This document shows, piece after piece, positions 6,230 to 6,393 of a stretch of 6,393 nt of DNA. Below the pieces are notes generated by a model. The model saw nothing but the letters and a program-made list of their open reading frames with translations, searched no databases and was not told where the DNA came from. This DNA is from CAYYMX01 sp964473045 (GTDB taxonomy: Bacteria > Pseudomonadota > Alphaproteobacteria > Methylaequorales > Methylaequoraceae): positions 1 through 6,393 of the forward strand of contig CAYYMX010000079.1 of the NCBI GenBank assembly GCA_964473045.1, written 5' to 3'. Positions within the stretch are counted from its first letter, which is position 1. Every line of letters starts with the position of its first letter. The translations under genes were made by a program, and so were the position numbers.

Positions 6230-6393
6230 AAATGATGGGAAAACAGATGAGAAAAAATAGTTGAAACAATGAATATTAATATAGACACTCTTTCAAATTA
6301 TTAGGTAACAACGACATTGGATTAGAAACTTTGTGAAAATTTTTTTGAAAAATGCAAGATGATTGATATTATACAATATATAAAATACAAAAA
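6230..6393 (+). pseudogene. Non-coding 3' tail; possible remnant of a carrier-protein-like gene
   Basis: No intact reading frame of useful length is present here. The longest piece from the ATG at 6232 is ten codons (MMGKQMRKNS). If one A is dropped from the run of six at 6252-6257, that frame continues as RKIVETMNINIDTLSNY before a TAG at 6302. Further on, TTLD and LGNNDIGLETL appear in two different frames over 6304-6333, and the last stretch from 6341 can be read as FFEKCKMIDIIQYIKYK without a stop to the window end. The order and flavour resemble an acyl-carrier-type protein with its first helix, a DSL-like region and last helix, but the Ser attachment site is not preserved and several frame changes are needed. 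It may equally be plain AT-rich spacer, or 6359 (ATG) could be the true start of the next gene. The reading is speculative. Confidence 0.18.
6345..6372 (+). promoter_or_regulatory. Candidate sigma-70-like promoter near the window end
   Basis: TTGAAA (6345-6350) and TATTAT (6367-6372), separated by 16 bases, each match the -35 and -10 consensus at five of six positions. A small inverted repeat of ATATT and AATAT (6366-6379, four-base loop) overlaps the -10. The position after the last gene would suit a promoter for whatever follows, but in DNA this AT-rich such matches are common by chance. Confidence 0.2.

Noticed and set aside
6334..6355. Possible rho-independent terminator around the T-run (GAAAATTTTTTTGAAAAA)
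   Set aside because: The stem would be only A-T pairs with no GC-rich part and no T-tract after it, so it is not a convincing terminator.
1..6393. A novel defence, CRISPR, RNA or mobile system
   Set aside because: No regular repeats, tRNA- or rRNA-like sequence, transposase, recombinase or nuclease motifs were seen; every long ORF belongs to a known polysaccharide-related family.

Overview
The window is one tightly packed, single-strand block of surface-polysaccharide (O-antigen or capsule type) genes from an AT-rich bacterium. All six genes lie on the plus strand. In order they are: the 3' part of a GDP-mannose 4,6-dehydratase gene (gmd), a GT4-type glycosyltransferase, a class I SAM-dependent methyltransferase, a GT2-type glycosyltransferase, a glutamine-dependent asparagine-synthetase-like amidotransferase, and a second GT4-type glycosyltransferase. 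The gaps between genes are only 5 to 13 bases. No promoter or terminator is visible between them, so co-transcription is the simplest reading. The last 164 bases after the final stop hold no intact gene.

Organism: base composition is very AT-rich throughout, lysine, asparagine and isoleucine are frequent, arginine is mostly AGA, and TGA, TAG and TAA all act as stops, which fits the standard bacterial code. Such clusters are typical of bacteria that export a lipid-linked glycan, most often Gram-negatives. The general style recalls AT-rich aquatic bacteria, but nothing here fixes the taxon. Only one of the five complete genes, the methyltransferase, has a clear Shine-Dalgarno-like sequence. The others probably depend on translational coupling or a leaderless-like mode of initiation.

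How the genes may work together (inference): Gmd turns GDP-mannose into GDP-4-keto-6-deoxy-mannose, the precursor of GDP-fucose, GDP-rhamnose, GDP-perosamine and related sugars. The enzyme that completes the donor is not in the window. The three glycosyltransferases would each add one sugar to a growing undecaprenyl-linked repeat unit. The AsnB-like protein belongs to a type often found in O-antigen clusters, where it is thought to amidate a sugar carboxylate rather than make free asparagine. The methyltransferase could methylate a sugar. No flippase, polymerase, chain-length regulator or initiating transferase is present, so the window is an internal slice of a larger cluster.

I see no CRISPR array, tRNA, rRNA, insertion sequence or defence system. 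The most interesting points are the possible remnant of a small carrier-protein-like gene in the 3' tail, a four-codon mini-ORF bridging gmd and the first glycosyltransferase, an Asp-for-Glu change in the donor motif of that glycosyltransferase, and the amidotransferase in its polysaccharide context.
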